Below, piece after piece: positions 36,101 through 47,837 of a stretch of DNA of 64,000 nucleotides. How positions within the stretch are numbered: the first letter of the stretch is position 1; every line of letters starts with the position of its first letter. A model generated the notes under the pieces. The model saw only the letters and a list, made by a program, of their open reading frames with translations, did no database searches and was not told the DNA's origin. The stretch is from contig ML991855.1 of NCBI GenBank assembly GCA_010094025.1, positions 48,744 through 112,743 on the forward strand, written 5' to 3'. The position numbers and the translations under genes were made by a program. The DNA comes from Viridothelium virens (lineage: Eukaryota; Ascomycota; Dothideomycetes; Trypetheliales; Trypetheliaceae).

Positions 36101-39100
36101 ATCAGTCGGCCTATCAGTCGAGGGTATTACGCCGTATCTGAAGAATCTCAAATCTTCGTTCGGCACTTGCGATGTTGTAGTTGCTTGTATCAACAGCCCA
36201 TCGAATATTACACTCTCGGGAAATCGATATCAGCTGCAGGCATTAATACGTTCTCTTGAAGAAAAGGACATATTCAGTCGCATGCTTCGAGTGGACGTTG
36301 CTTATCATTCGCCAGAAATGTTACAGCTTGCATCTCAATACTTCAAAAGTCTAGGCTCACTTGAGCGTGGGGACGAGTCGAAGATACCTTGCCATATGAG
36401 CTCTTCTGTGAGAGGGAAGAAAGTCAGCAATGAGGAACTTCGCAGTCCGCAGTATTGGGTTGACAACCTCACAAATCCCGTGCAATTTTCTCAAGCACTC
36501 GATCAAATGATACAACGCTCCTTTGGTAACTCGAACGGCGATAGACCTGGTGTAGAGCCTATTAACACCATCCTAGAAGTTGGACCCCATGCAGCTCTCC
36601 AGGGACCAATCAAGGAATGCACAAAGCAAGGATCCGAGTCCATCGAATACGCATCCACCTTACTCCGCTTTGCTTCGGATACCGATGTTTTCTTGAGTTC
36701 CGTCGGCAAGCTATGGTGCTTAGGACATCATGTTAGCCTGACAGCCGTCAATCGCGTGGCACAGACTGGATTACAGGAGCCGCAGCTTTTGATAAATCTG
36801 CCCTCTATGCCATTCGATGAGTCGCGAAAGTACTGGTCTAAGTCACACGTTAGTGATGGTTACCAATTCCGCGGTCAACCTCGAAATGACTTGCTTGGCA
36901 CACGAGTGCCGGACTGGGACCCGCTCGATGCAAAATGGAGAAACACCATAAAACTATCGGAACTTGGCTGGGTGGCTGATCACGTCGTTAACGGAGCCAT
37001 TTTGTATCCAGGCGCTGGCATGATGGTGATGGCCATTGAAGCCGCGAGACAGACCATTAATACGAAACAAAAAGTCCGAGGCTATGAAATCCGAAACGTA
37101 ATGTTCCAGAATTCGATATTCTTACGTGAGGACTCTCCAGGGGTCGAAATATCATTCACACTACGTCGCCTGAAAGCCAGACGAAATCGCTTCTCGTCTT
37201 GGTCTGAGTTCATCCTTTCGTCATATCAAGAAGGGCAATGGATTGAGAACTGCCGAGGCATAATCCGGACCGAGTTGGAATCAGAGCCAGATAAGAACGG
37301 AAACCCCGGCGAAGCAGAATTTGAGCGCCAGGAGTATCATGAGAAACTTAATCGTACCCTTCAATCTTGCAGCACTTCACTGCAAATTGGCGAGGTGTAT
37401 CGATGTTTCAATGAGTCTGGTCTCGACTACGGCCCCTCCTTCCAGCTCTTAGACGACACTAAGAGCGACACGAAAGATGAAGCTGTATCCAAAGTTCGGC
37501 TTTTCCAGGATCCGCAAGACCAATTCGGACGCTCGGACATTGAATATGTGGTACATCCAACGACGCTGGATGCCTATTTTCACTTGCTTTATGTTACACT
37601 GACTGAAGGTTGCACCAAAAACATGCCGACGAGTGTTCCAACGACGCTTCGGAAACTGTGGATTGCCAATGACCAATTACGCTTCCCCGAGGCCAGCGAT
37701 ATGGTTGCATATGTTAAACGCTCGCGTCCAACCTCCCTTTTAGACAGATTTTCTCTCTTTGCGCTTGACTCTGTCGGCGGAGATCTTCTATTAGTAGCTG
37801 AAGGCATGGAAATCCAGGCTGTAGCTGATGCGAAGAATAAGTCTGAGACGAACAGCACTGAAATCCAACGCTTCTACCGTATGGAATACAAGCCAGATGT
37901 ATCTACCATGCGTAGCGACGAAGTAACCACCTACATACAGCAGATGCCAGACGCATCTGATGACTATAAAGATTTCTATGATAAGCTCACACTGCTTCTC
38001 CTCATGTTCATAACCCAGACGTCAGTCGAGCTCACGAATGCAGATATTGCGAAGCTTCCAAGTCATCATCGAAAATATGTCGCATGGATGAAGCGGACTC
38101 TAGCCGAGTTTGAAAGCGGAATTCTTCCCAATGCTCCAGCGAAATGGAAGAGTGTGATGTCCGATCACGACTTGAGAGAAAAGCTCGCAGAAGAGGTCAA
38201 GATCGCATCCGCACAAGGTGATCTATTCGTTGAGACTGGACGTAACCTCTTAGGTATACTGCGCGGCGAGGTAGATGTTCATGAACTATTCTTCCAGGGC
38301 TCCCTCGCTGAAGCATTCTACGAAGGCATGTATGCCGTTCCACGCCTGAGGAAGGCGTACAGTTCGTATCTCGGCGCTCTGGCGCATAAGAATCCAAATA
38401 TGCGAATATTGGAGGTCGGAGCAGGCACCGGCGGAGCCTCAGTCACTACGCTGGAAGCACTTTCTTCGAGTGGTGAGGCTGGATCCGGGGTTCCCCCACG
38501 ATATCAGCACTACGACTACACGGATGTCTCTCCTTTTTTCTTCGAGAAAGCTCGGAATCGATTCCCAGAACACCTACCTCGTATGAGGTTCAAACTCTTT
38601 GACGTTGGCGACGACCCGATCAAGCAGGGATTCGAGCCGGGGACTTACGATGTGGTTCTTGCTTTTGGTTCCATTCATATCACGAATGATTTAGCTACAT
38701 CGATCCAGCACGTGAGAAAGCTACTTACACCGTAAGTACTTCCCTATTCTTTGGAAGCGGTTCATTGGAAACGGGTTGAGCTGACCCTTCCAGTGGCGGC
38801 AAATTGATTCTAGGCGAGATTACCCGGCCAGAAATTTTGCGGAGCTCTTTCGCATTCGGATTGTTCCCAAGCTGGTGGTTAGGTAGGCTGCTACTCTCTC
38901 TCAAAGTCTTGCAATGACTCTAACTTCAATAGGCTCAGAGGATTATCGCGAATGGGGACCTTCAATTTCGGAGGACAAATGGCACAAGCTCCTGACTCAA
39001 AACGGCTTCTCTGGCAACGATGTCGTCCTCCATGACTATGAGGGAGACAGCTGTCAGGAGGTCAGTATCATCGTTTCGACTGCTCTGAATGAAGGTATCA

Positions 39101-41904
39101 ACGGCAACGCCGAGCGTGCAGGCCCTAAGATCTATATCGTCGTCAACCTCGAATCGCTGAATCAGACGGAAATTGCAAATCGCTTGCAACAGCAATTGAT
39201 GCTTGCAGGCCATTCGCCTCAAATAATGGGCCTGCATGAAGTGGCTAACCAAAGCGCGTTCGACCAAGACGCCTACATCTTCTTGGTAGAATACGAAACT
39301 CCATTCCTCCATACTCTCGATTCGAGAGGTTTCAACATGATCAAGTCAATCTTCGTCCGCATGCGAAACGCATTGTGGATCACAGGTGGAGGAGGTCACA
39401 GCACTGTTCATCCTGGGTTTGGAGCTATCGATGGACTGTCGCGGGCTTTGCGCAATGAGAATGGAAGTCTCAGGCTCATTACGATTGCTTTGGATGTTTC
39501 GAAAATTAACCATGACGACCACGTCAACCACATTCTCCGATGTCTAGAAACCAAGATTTTCCACCCATCGGTTGGAGATGACGATCAAGAATACATTGAG
39601 AAAAGTCACTGTCTGGGAATCAGTCGGCTGGTGCAAGCTGAGCCCCTTCAAAGCCTTTTGGTCAGCCACAAAGATGACCAGCCTACCTCGATGCAGAAGA
39701 TTGCCTTCTGCCCGCCAATGAAGCTCTCAATCAAAAGCCCAGGCCTCCTCGGAACATTAGAGTTTGTCGAGGAACAAAGCAACAAGAATCTCGCCGACGA
39801 CGAAGTTGTGATTAAAGTGGAGGCCGTCGGCATTACAATCGTAGACTGCCTAGCCGTCATGGGGCGCTACAGAGAGGGCTGGATTGGAGGAGAATGTGCC
39901 GGTACAGTCATCCAAACAGGCGAAACTTCCGGCTTTTGCGTCGGCGATCATGTGGCATTTGTAGGTCTCGACAGTTTCGGTACGAGGGCTCGGTCAAAAA
40001 CTGCGGTCAAGATTGCCCCTGATCTCTCATTCGCCGAGGCCGCTTCCATACCGGTGTCATTCACCATTGCTTGGCTTGCCCTGGCAGAGACAGCCAGAAT
40101 CGCCGCAGGAGAATCAATCCTCATCACGCATGGAGCCTGTGGCGTCGGGCAAGCCTGCATCCAACTGGCGAGATACTTTGGTGCGAATATCTTCATCACG
40201 GTCAATTCCGTAGCCGAGAAAGAGGCGCTGTTGAAGACTTTCGACATCGCGCCGGAGCGAATTTTATCCCATCAAGATTTGTTCTTTGCAAACGGTGTCG
40301 TCAGACTAAACGGAGGTCAGGGAGTTGATGTTGTCCTTAACGCGCTTGACGAGGATGGTACGGCCGCCCTTTGGGACTGTGTCGCTCCGTTCTCAAGATT
40401 TGTCGAGATTGGACCGGATGCCAAGTCAGACGAGCGCCGCTTGAGACTTCCTTCGCAAAGCAATGTCTCGTACAGTACAACGAACTTAAGAACTCTAATC
40501 AATGTGCGGCCAAAGATGGCTCAAGATATCCTTCGCCGCGTAATGGCATTGATATCCAGTGGCAAGTTGCAAACGCCATGCATGCTTTACACATATTCCG
40601 CATCGAATGTGGAAGGAGCTTTCAGAGATTTGCTAGACCGACAAAATGCAGGAAAGAGTATCGTCACTCTCGAGGATCAAGCGGTTGTGAAGGTAAGTTC
40701 ACTCAACATTCATGGTAATCCCAAATTTTCAGCTCTTAACTGTCCAAAACAGTGCGTTTCCAGCCCAACACAGCATTACACTTTCGATCCCAAAGCAACA
40801 TATTTGATCTCTGGTGGTTTCGGTACTTGCGGTCGGATTATCTCGCACTGGATGGTAGATCGAGGTGTCCGTCATCTGGCCCTCCTGTCTCGCTCTGGAG
40901 ATAGGGGCAATGCCGAGTTCATCGAGTCGTTGCGCAAGAGGGACGTCCAAGTCGAGGCCCCATCATGCGATATCAGCAACCAGGCATCGATGAAGCAGAC
41001 TCTCAACCAAATTAGAGTAGCAATGCCGCCTATCAAAGGCGCCATTCAAGCAGCAACAGTCATCAAAGACTGCCTCCTTGAGAAGATGTCGTTCGAAGAC
41101 TGGGATTATGTGATTGGACCCAAGATTCGTGGGTCGTGGAATCTTCACGAACTCCTTCCTTCAGGAATGGACTTCTACATCATGCTTTCATCAATGGCCG
41201 GTCCTGTCGGCTTTGGCACACAGACAAATTATAGCGCCGGTAACACTTATCAAGACGCGCTGGCTCGCTATCGTCGGTCGATGGGTGAGCGGGCAGTCTC
41301 ACTTAACCTGGGGCCCATCGATTATGACAGCCCCTATAGTCGCGATCCTCGCGTACAGGAGATCATCTTCCGCAGCGGCATTCATTACCTACAGTCGCCC
41401 AGCGACCTGTGCGATCTCATCGACTACTTTTGTTGTCCACGTCCGGACCGAGAAAGTCAGATTCTGATGGGCATTAAGGATCCTGCCAGCATTTGGGCAC
41501 TCGACAAGCGTGAGCCAGCGTGGATGCAAAGGCCGCTCTTCAGCCATTTCTATACCCGCAATCATAGGGAGGGGTCGCGAGTAGGAACCGAACAACTCGG
41601 AGGGCAGGCCGATATAGCCCGCGCACTAGCTCAAGCTACGTCGATCGAGGAGGCTGGAGCTGTGGTCACCGCTGCTTTGATCCGGCGGCTATCGTCAATT
41701 CTCTCGATCGAGCTAGAAAATATTGACGAAGCCCGTCCGATGCATGCTTATGGCGTCGATTCGCTTGTGGCGGTCGACATTCGCAACTGGATCGCAAAAG
41801 ATATCCAGGCAGACCTTGCTATCTTCGACATTCTGGGTGCCGCTTCGATGAAGGAAACCGGGTTATTAGTTGCCGGGAGATCCAAGTGTCGTGCGACGAA
41901 GTAA
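33180..41904 (+). CDS. highly reducing type I polyketide synthase (KS-AT-DH-MT-ER-KR-ACP)
   Basis: Iterative megasynthase making a reduced, probably C-methylated polyketide from malonyl-CoA. Model: join(33180..33389, 33481..33625, 33683..33951, 34143..34576, 34627..34783, 34832..35489, 35790..35949, 35996..38731, 38794..38882, 38933..41904), 2609 aa, or 2589 aa if 40693-40752 is spliced out. All junctions restore frame. KS triad C187 (DTACSSSL), H322 (EAHATGT), H362 (SNIGHLEGG). AT serine S671 in GHSSGE. DH H1007 ([10 protein letters not shown]) and D1203 ([10 protein letters not shown]). [12 protein letters not shown] near 1482. ER nucleotide loop GACGVGQA near 2020. KR GGFGTCG near 2247 with a Ser...Tyr pair ([18 protein letters not shown]). 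ACP phosphopantetheine serine in YGVDSL near 2563. No thioesterase or reductase at the end, as usual for this class, so release needs a partner. All domains look active. A MITE sits in the 300 nt sixth intron. Confidence 0.93.
35523..35703. mobile_element. MITE copy 3, inside a polyketide synthase intron
   Basis: 181 bp fold-back element of the same family as copy 1, with ends CCTTACGGCGGCTGGGGAG and the inverse of CCTTACGGGAGCTGGGGGG. The flanking dinucleotide reads GA on both sides rather than TA, so the target duplication is either altered or coincidental. It lies wholly within the intron 35490-35789, between the splice donor GTGGGT and acceptor TTTCCTACAG. Without it the intron would be about 119 nt. 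Confidence 0.85.
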
Positions 41905-43329
41905 GAGGCTTTTGAGTTCATGTCGGAAAGACAGTCCTTAGCTGACACAGTAGTTTTGTGCGCTGGGACATAGATATCAGCCATAATTGTATACAAGTGA
42001 AGTTCAAACAAATGACCGTTACCAAGTCCAGGAGATTTTGCGTAAAGGTGCCTTTTTTTTTTTTTTTAATTAGATTTCAACTAGTTATGAGCACAATAGT
42101 GCTTCCCACCTCCTGTCGAATGCGCAGAACTAGAGGAATGAATAAATATAAGTGACTGGTGTGATTTTGCAGCTATCCTCGTTGAGATATGTTGGTGCGA
42201 TGTTCAAAGAAGTTTTGCGCTTACACTGCATTGTGCAGTTCTTAACAAAACAATAGCGGCGATGCCGGGTATTGATTTGAAGGGCCATGAGGCTATGATC
42301 CCAGAAAATGACTTCCCCGTGCTTAACTTTGCTGCCACACTCAAGAGTCCAGCTACGTAGGGTGAGCGCAGCATTTCACCCGAACGACGAGCTGAGCTGC
42401 ATGGCTCACCGGCGATTCATCTGAGTTCCTCCCGGTGGCTTCAGGGCAGTGGTACGTCAGACACTCAAGAGCTCGAGGCTCCGGTTTGTTGGCCTTTCGG
42501 TCAAGGTCAAGGTCCACAATGTCCTGGTAAAGCGTTTACGCAAATTGAAATGGCGATAGCCATGGCGACAACCTTTAGAGATTACTCAATCCACTTCGTT
42601 ATAGACGAGCAGGGTTTGAAAGCGTGCAATGGCGATTCAATAGTAGCGGGGGAGAAGACGAGAGACAAGGCTTTTGTCATTTTGATCGATGACGTGGAAG
42701 CAAACATTATCTTCCAAATGCTGAAAGAGCGACCATTGCGGATACTCAAGCGCAGAGACTGGGCCGAATGCCAACCAATAGTCATTAGCAGTAAAAAGTT
42801 GCCAAGATTCTCCAGAGGAGTAGAGGTCTGATGCAACAAGAACATGCACTCATGTTCGGAGAATGAGGTGACCTCCCGGATGACCTTTCCGAGATCAATT
42901 TCGTATAGTTTCCTGTAAAGCGCTAGTGAGCTTTGATCATGCAATAAAAGCATCGTTAGAGCGATATGTAATAAGATAAAAGCGCGCTTCTGCGATGAGG
43001 TTCTTGTAGTAATGGATAATGAGAAAGTGGGAAGGAGAGAAAATAAGCGGCAAGGGCGACTATGCCGAAAATGGTGACTTGCCTAAGCCTAAAGGGGACT
43101 ACCCCGTATCCTGTTCCCAACCTTACTGCAGACCAGATGACACAAATAATGGGAGAACGATTCATGAGATTCATCAGTTTGTGATGCTGACATCGAACGC
43201 CTTCAATAATTCCTTAAGATTTGATCGCTGAATCAACACCCCCGGATTGTCCGAGCGATATGACGGTCAACGCCAGCAGGCTCAAGACCATCCTCCTTTC
43301 TTTCCGGGTCAGAATTTCCTCCCCTGCGC
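41905..43329. other. intergenic, no gene recognised
   Basis: 1.4 kb between convergent genes. Contains a T16 run near 42052-42067. Two overlapping ATG frames on opposite strands (42550-42831 and 42582-42953) have no family motif. Confidence 0.4.
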
Positions 43330-44401
43330 CTAGAGAAGAAATGCCTCCAAATACATCATGTTTCGATCGCCCTCCTTGACCGGCCTTTCACCATCCCCAT
43401 CACCGAAGACGAAGCCATAGTGGAGCAGGAAGCCCAATCTTTTTGCAAGCATCAGCTTTGAATGAGCTTCAGCTTCCGAAAGATCCGGGAGGTTCTTGGC
43501 CATTGCCGTTCGAAGAAGCTCCTGGAAGGTTACTCGTATCTGCTCAACGTTGCTGTAGTACTTCCATCCATTATTTTCCATCGTGCCCAGGAAACTCTCC
43601 ACGCCGTATAATCCTAGTCCGAACGGCACGATCCTCGCGTTATTCCAATCTACGATCCCGGTCAAGTGTCCAGTCGAAGGATTAATGAGAACGTTCATCT
43701 CGGTAAGGTCTTCGTGGCTGAGTGTTAGTGGCCACTTTGTGAAAAGTGAATCCAGGCTAGTTCTGATATCTTTAATAACTTCTTTAAAGCGGTCAGGTAG
43801 GTTCCGAAGTAAAATCTCAAGCTTCTTTTCAATGTCGTCGCGGAGTGATCGTATCTCAGAGTGTGAGAGTCTTTGGGCTTTCTCCAACTCGGCAATGAAG
43901 CATCTAGACAACTTCCTGGTTAGTGACTGTTTGACAGGTATCCAAGTGCCAGAGCCCTTACTGGGCCAGGTCTGTGACCGTGTTCTGCTTCACCATCCCC
44001 TGGTCCACCGAATGTCCGATCGAAGAGGCCATGGCAAGTCGTGCTTCCAGGTGGGTTATCCCCGGTAGTTTCTGCATAAGAACAACTTGTAGGGGGGAGT
44101 CGTTCCCTATGGTTCCATACGGGATGGTCGTTGGCACGAGATCGCCATGGATTTCCTTTACCAGCTGCAGCAGCTTTGGATCTATCGGACTTTCTTGAAG
44201 AGATCGGAATTGGAAAATGGCGTCCTGCGTCGGACCAGCAACGACCGTGTAACTGCATGCTCCTTGGACTGGGACAGGCGCTATGGGATGACCTGCGAGA
44301 CTGACGGCGAGCCGGTCGCATTCTTGACGTGTCGCGTCGGTCCCGCATTTGGAAAAGAAGTCGAAAATGGAATCGTCGAGTGTATCGTTTGTTGTATCCA
44401 T
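43330..44401 (-). CDS. APH-type phosphotransferase (aminoglycoside phosphotransferase family fold)
   Basis: Kinase-fold small-molecule phosphotransferase of the large fungal APH family; the substrate is unknown and resistance to aminoglycosides should not be assumed. Model: complement(join(43330..43915, 43962..44401)), 341 aa; the 46 nt intron restores TDLAQ-KLSRCFIAEL. Catalytic loop LSHEDLTEMNVLI (Brenner-type HxD....N) followed by the metal site GIVDWNNA. The nucleotide-binding N-lobe shows FQFRS and VVLMQKLPG, as in many fungal members. The ATG at 44401 is the first in frame; an upstream TTG is not a start. Last gene of the accessory-type region. Confidence 0.8.
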
Positions 44402-45604
44402 GTGAGGAATCTGGGGATCAATGAGAAAGGGAGGCAAACTTTGGCGTGTGTGGCTTTTTGTTGTAATGTGGACGCTGTTGGCACTGGGATGTCAAGAATG
44501 TGCTGTGATTGCTGCAACAAACGTACCTGAAAACACCTTGAGACTTCACTTGGATTACACAGTGCGGGGAGCCTGCTCGAAGAAAGGTCACGAAAAAACT
44601 GACTTTCCACGCCGTAGTATGATGTCCGATTGGTATGCGTCCTGAGTGGGCTAAAGATAAGCATACGCAGCAATGACACGCTCGAATAACCAGGAGACTG
44701 CTCTTTTCCCCAACGCCGCTCACCCTGTTGAAGAGCTATGAGAGTTTCTTCTTTTTTCGGTTGAGCGTTTCACTTCGGTGGATTAACCAGTAAGTCCTAT
44801 TAGTGTCGAGCAAAGACAATGAAGCAAGTTACCGGAAATGAATCAGCACCAGCATCACGCGATCACATATGTGTACCTATGTAATGTGCAGCATAGCACC
44901 AAGAATTACGTAGATCATGGACATCCTTCATATCTAAATGACGTTGATTTTCCCTCTCCTTCATCTTCGCTTCGCTCTTGCCTACAATTACGTTTACAAT
45001 GACCGGCGTTCCGTTCGCGAGACAGTACGACAGAGGAAGGTGCCTTCTTCAATTGAGAACTGACCTTAAAGTCATATCTCTACTCTGGCATTTTTATTTT
45101 GCCCTCTCCACCATTACTAGCGCTGTGACGGTGGCGCTGGACAGTGACAATATTTAATGAGTGCGGGAACCGGCTCCAGTGCTACATGAGCGCGATGGAA
45201 TATGGGAGATTCGAATCCAGAGTTGAAGGGGATCCCTTCCCAATATCGTTCCACAAAGTAAGCTATTAAGGTTTGCAATCTCCATGCGGCCATGTATACT
45301 CTATGACAAGTGCCGATTGGCCTTTGACGAGCACCTTCAACATTGGGTTGCAATCGAGTCGTTGGGTCCTTTTCCTTCAAACGGCTAACGGATGATCTTT
45401 TAGGGTAACTGGCGTAGAGGCTCGGGCAAACAAATCCTGAACGTCTGATGCTAATGCGTTTGTGTTATACCGTCCTCATTGCAGTAGAGTAGTTGCTTTC
45501 GGAGGGAAGCCCCGAACGGCAATCTCCAACCGATATCGTACTCTACCTCACACATGATCCTGCTGGATGACGACCCATTCAATCCACGAAGACCCGAATT
45601 ATAG
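44402..45604. other. intergenic, no gene recognised
   Basis: 1.2 kb between the divergent phosphotransferase and folylpolyglutamate synthase genes; no motif-bearing frame. It marks the change from sparse accessory genes to dense housekeeping genes. Confidence 0.45.
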
Positions 45605-47433
45605 ATGGTCAATTTGCGCGGCTTCAATTACATTGTATTCAAGAAGCGCATTGATATGTCTCGCCACCTTCACTCCGGCACAAAGCTCGGACGGGATTAC
45701 GGAGTCAGTGTCAAAATTTCAGATGTAGCGAATTCCTCTAAAGCGATGCCAGGCTGCTGTCGCAGCTCTCAATACGTTGCAGTCAAACTTTCAGGTCGTT
45801 GACGCTATACGGCGATCAGGACGCGGCATGAATAAATATGCCATTCCAGAGATGTTGGACTGGTGTCGGAAGCTAGGGTATGAGGTAGGTCCCTTACCAT
45901 ACAGCAATGGTCTGAGAACTCGCCATTTCACTCAATGATTCAAAGCCTAAAGATTTCGATGCATTTCGGCCGATTCATATTGCAGGAACGAAGGGCAAAG
46001 GATCGACAAGCGCGATGGTTTCATCGATTTTGTCGCAGTACAAGTCCGGCAGTATGAAAAAGATCGGGCTCTACACATCTCCGCATCTGCGATTCGTTCG
46101 AGAACGCATTCAGATTGACAATCAGCCTCTTTCCGAGGAGAAGTTTACCAGATACTTCTTTGAGACATGGGATGCACTTGAAGCTGCCGCAGAGGAAGCC
46201 GGGCATCCGAATCCCCAAGATCCAAGCACGAAGCCTGTGTATTTTAGATTCCTGACCTTGATGGCTTTCCATGCGTTTCTGAAAGAGCAAGTCCACACGG
46301 CTGTGATAGAGTGCGGCATTGGTGGTGAATACGATAGTACCAATGTCCTCGCCAATCCCTCCGTGACAGGTATCACCAGTCTCGGTATCGACCACACGGC
46401 AATGCTTGGAGACGCCATCGAGGAGATCGCCTGGCATAAGGGAGGAATACTGAAACCCGATGTGCCAGCCTACACCGTTCAACAAGCAGACAGCGCTCTT
46501 GAAATCCTCGAGCAGCGGGCAAAGGAAAGAAACACGAAGCTTCACATCACCAAGCCACATATAGATTTCGACAACTTCAGATTAGGTCTAGACGCCGATT
46601 TCCAAAAGATCAATGCTGGGCTTGCCATCCACATCGCAGCCACCCACCTCAACAACATCAAAGAACCCCCATCCCTACATCCCTCCATGCTGCACCAAGG
46701 CTCCCTCCCGCCCGAATTCATCTCCGGTCTCCAACAAGTCCGCTGGCCCGGCCGCTGCGAGATCCGGCACGAGCAGAACCTCACCTGGTACATCGACGGC
46801 GGGCACACGCTCGAAAGCATCGCGCTGACCGGATCCTGGTTTGCTAGCCGCATCCTCCCCCAGCCCGCAACAAAAGAATCTCGCATTGCTACCGAAAAGC
46901 CCACTTCCCAACCCATAGAGGCAAATCCCACCTCCACGATGACCAACAGCGACGTCCAGCCCGCTCGTAGTTCAGAACCACTCCTCCCAAAAACCCGCGT
47001 CCTGATCTTCAACCAACAAGTCCGGTCCGCGCCCCCGCTCGCCCGCTCCCTCCACGCCCTGCTCTCCTCCGCGCTCAGCACGCCCCAACCCTTCACCCAC
47101 GTCGTCTTCTGCACCAACACGACGTTCCGCGAGCAGGGCTTCTCGCCGGACCTGGTGAGCGTGAATGTGGATGCCGAGGAGGTGGGGAAGCTGAGCGTGC
47201 AGAAGGAATTGGCCGAGGTGTGGCAGGGGTTGGATTCGCAGGCGGAGGTGAGGGTGGTGAGGACGATTGAAGAGGCGGTGGGGGTGGCAAGGGGGTTGGT
47301 GGGGAGGGAGGCAGGGGAAGGGATGGAGGGGCAGGGAGAGCAGGAGAAGGTAAGGGTTTTGGTGACGGGGAGTTTGCACTTGGTGGGGGGGTTGATTGAT
47401 GTGTTGGAGAGTGTGATGGTGAAGGAGAAGTAA
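45605..47433 (+). CDS. MET7: folylpolyglutamate synthase
   Basis: Adds glutamates to tetrahydrofolates (ATP-dependent), retaining them in cytosol and mitochondria for one-carbon and methionine metabolism. Secure exons: 45729..45884 and 45946..47433, joined by a 61 nt intron. They encode AALNTLQSNFQVVDAIRRSG, the P-loop HIAGTKGKGSTSAM, LYTSPHLRFVRERI, IECGIGGEYDSTNVL and IDGGHTLES, all diagnostic. The 5' end is unresolved: exon 2 is preceded by an in-frame TAG, so a first exon is needed. An ATG frame from 45605 reads MVNLRGFNYIVFKKRIDMSR, which resembles a mitochondrial presequence, but I could not set its splice site. C-terminal part GC-rich and repetitive in composition. Mic60 gene converges from the right. 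Confidence 0.85.
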
Positions 47434-47837
47434 AGTGCTTTGTTGGAGGAACTGTAGTCGAATACTAGAGGTAGTTGGACTTACAAACGTTGTAGACAGG
47501 GCCACCTTCAACATTGGATTCCGGGGCTTCGGTAGGGAGGGCATTTTCTGTATGGCCATCAGGCCTTACCTTTTGGCATGATATGCCTATTGGCAAGAGG
47601 GATCTATTGGATGAGAGAATTTTCCTTTAGCAAGCATCAAGAAATACAATGTGAATGAAGAAACTGTGATTGGATTGAATGCTGTTGCTAATGAACATCA
47701 CAGGTCTTTGCAAATGCAGATACCCGGTCTATAGGTAGGTATAGTACAAACCTAGAAGACTTTACGCTTTTGTTGTACAATTCCTCAACAATAGGAAAAG
47801 AAGATAAGAAAATAAACTGCACCGCGCAGAAAGCCGA
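47434..47837. other. intergenic, convergent 3' ends
   Basis: 404 bp between the stops of folylpolyglutamate synthase and Mic60. Nothing recognised; it should contain both transcript ends. Confidence 0.5.

Noticed and set aside
42550-42953. ATG frames on both strands (93 and 123 residues)
   Set aside because: They overlap on opposite strands, share no family motif, and neither shows a clear intron or regulatory context.
46542-47559. Long minus-strand frames antisense to folylpolyglutamate synthase
   Set aside because: Shadows of the GC-rich coding sequence; the plus strand carries all family motifs.
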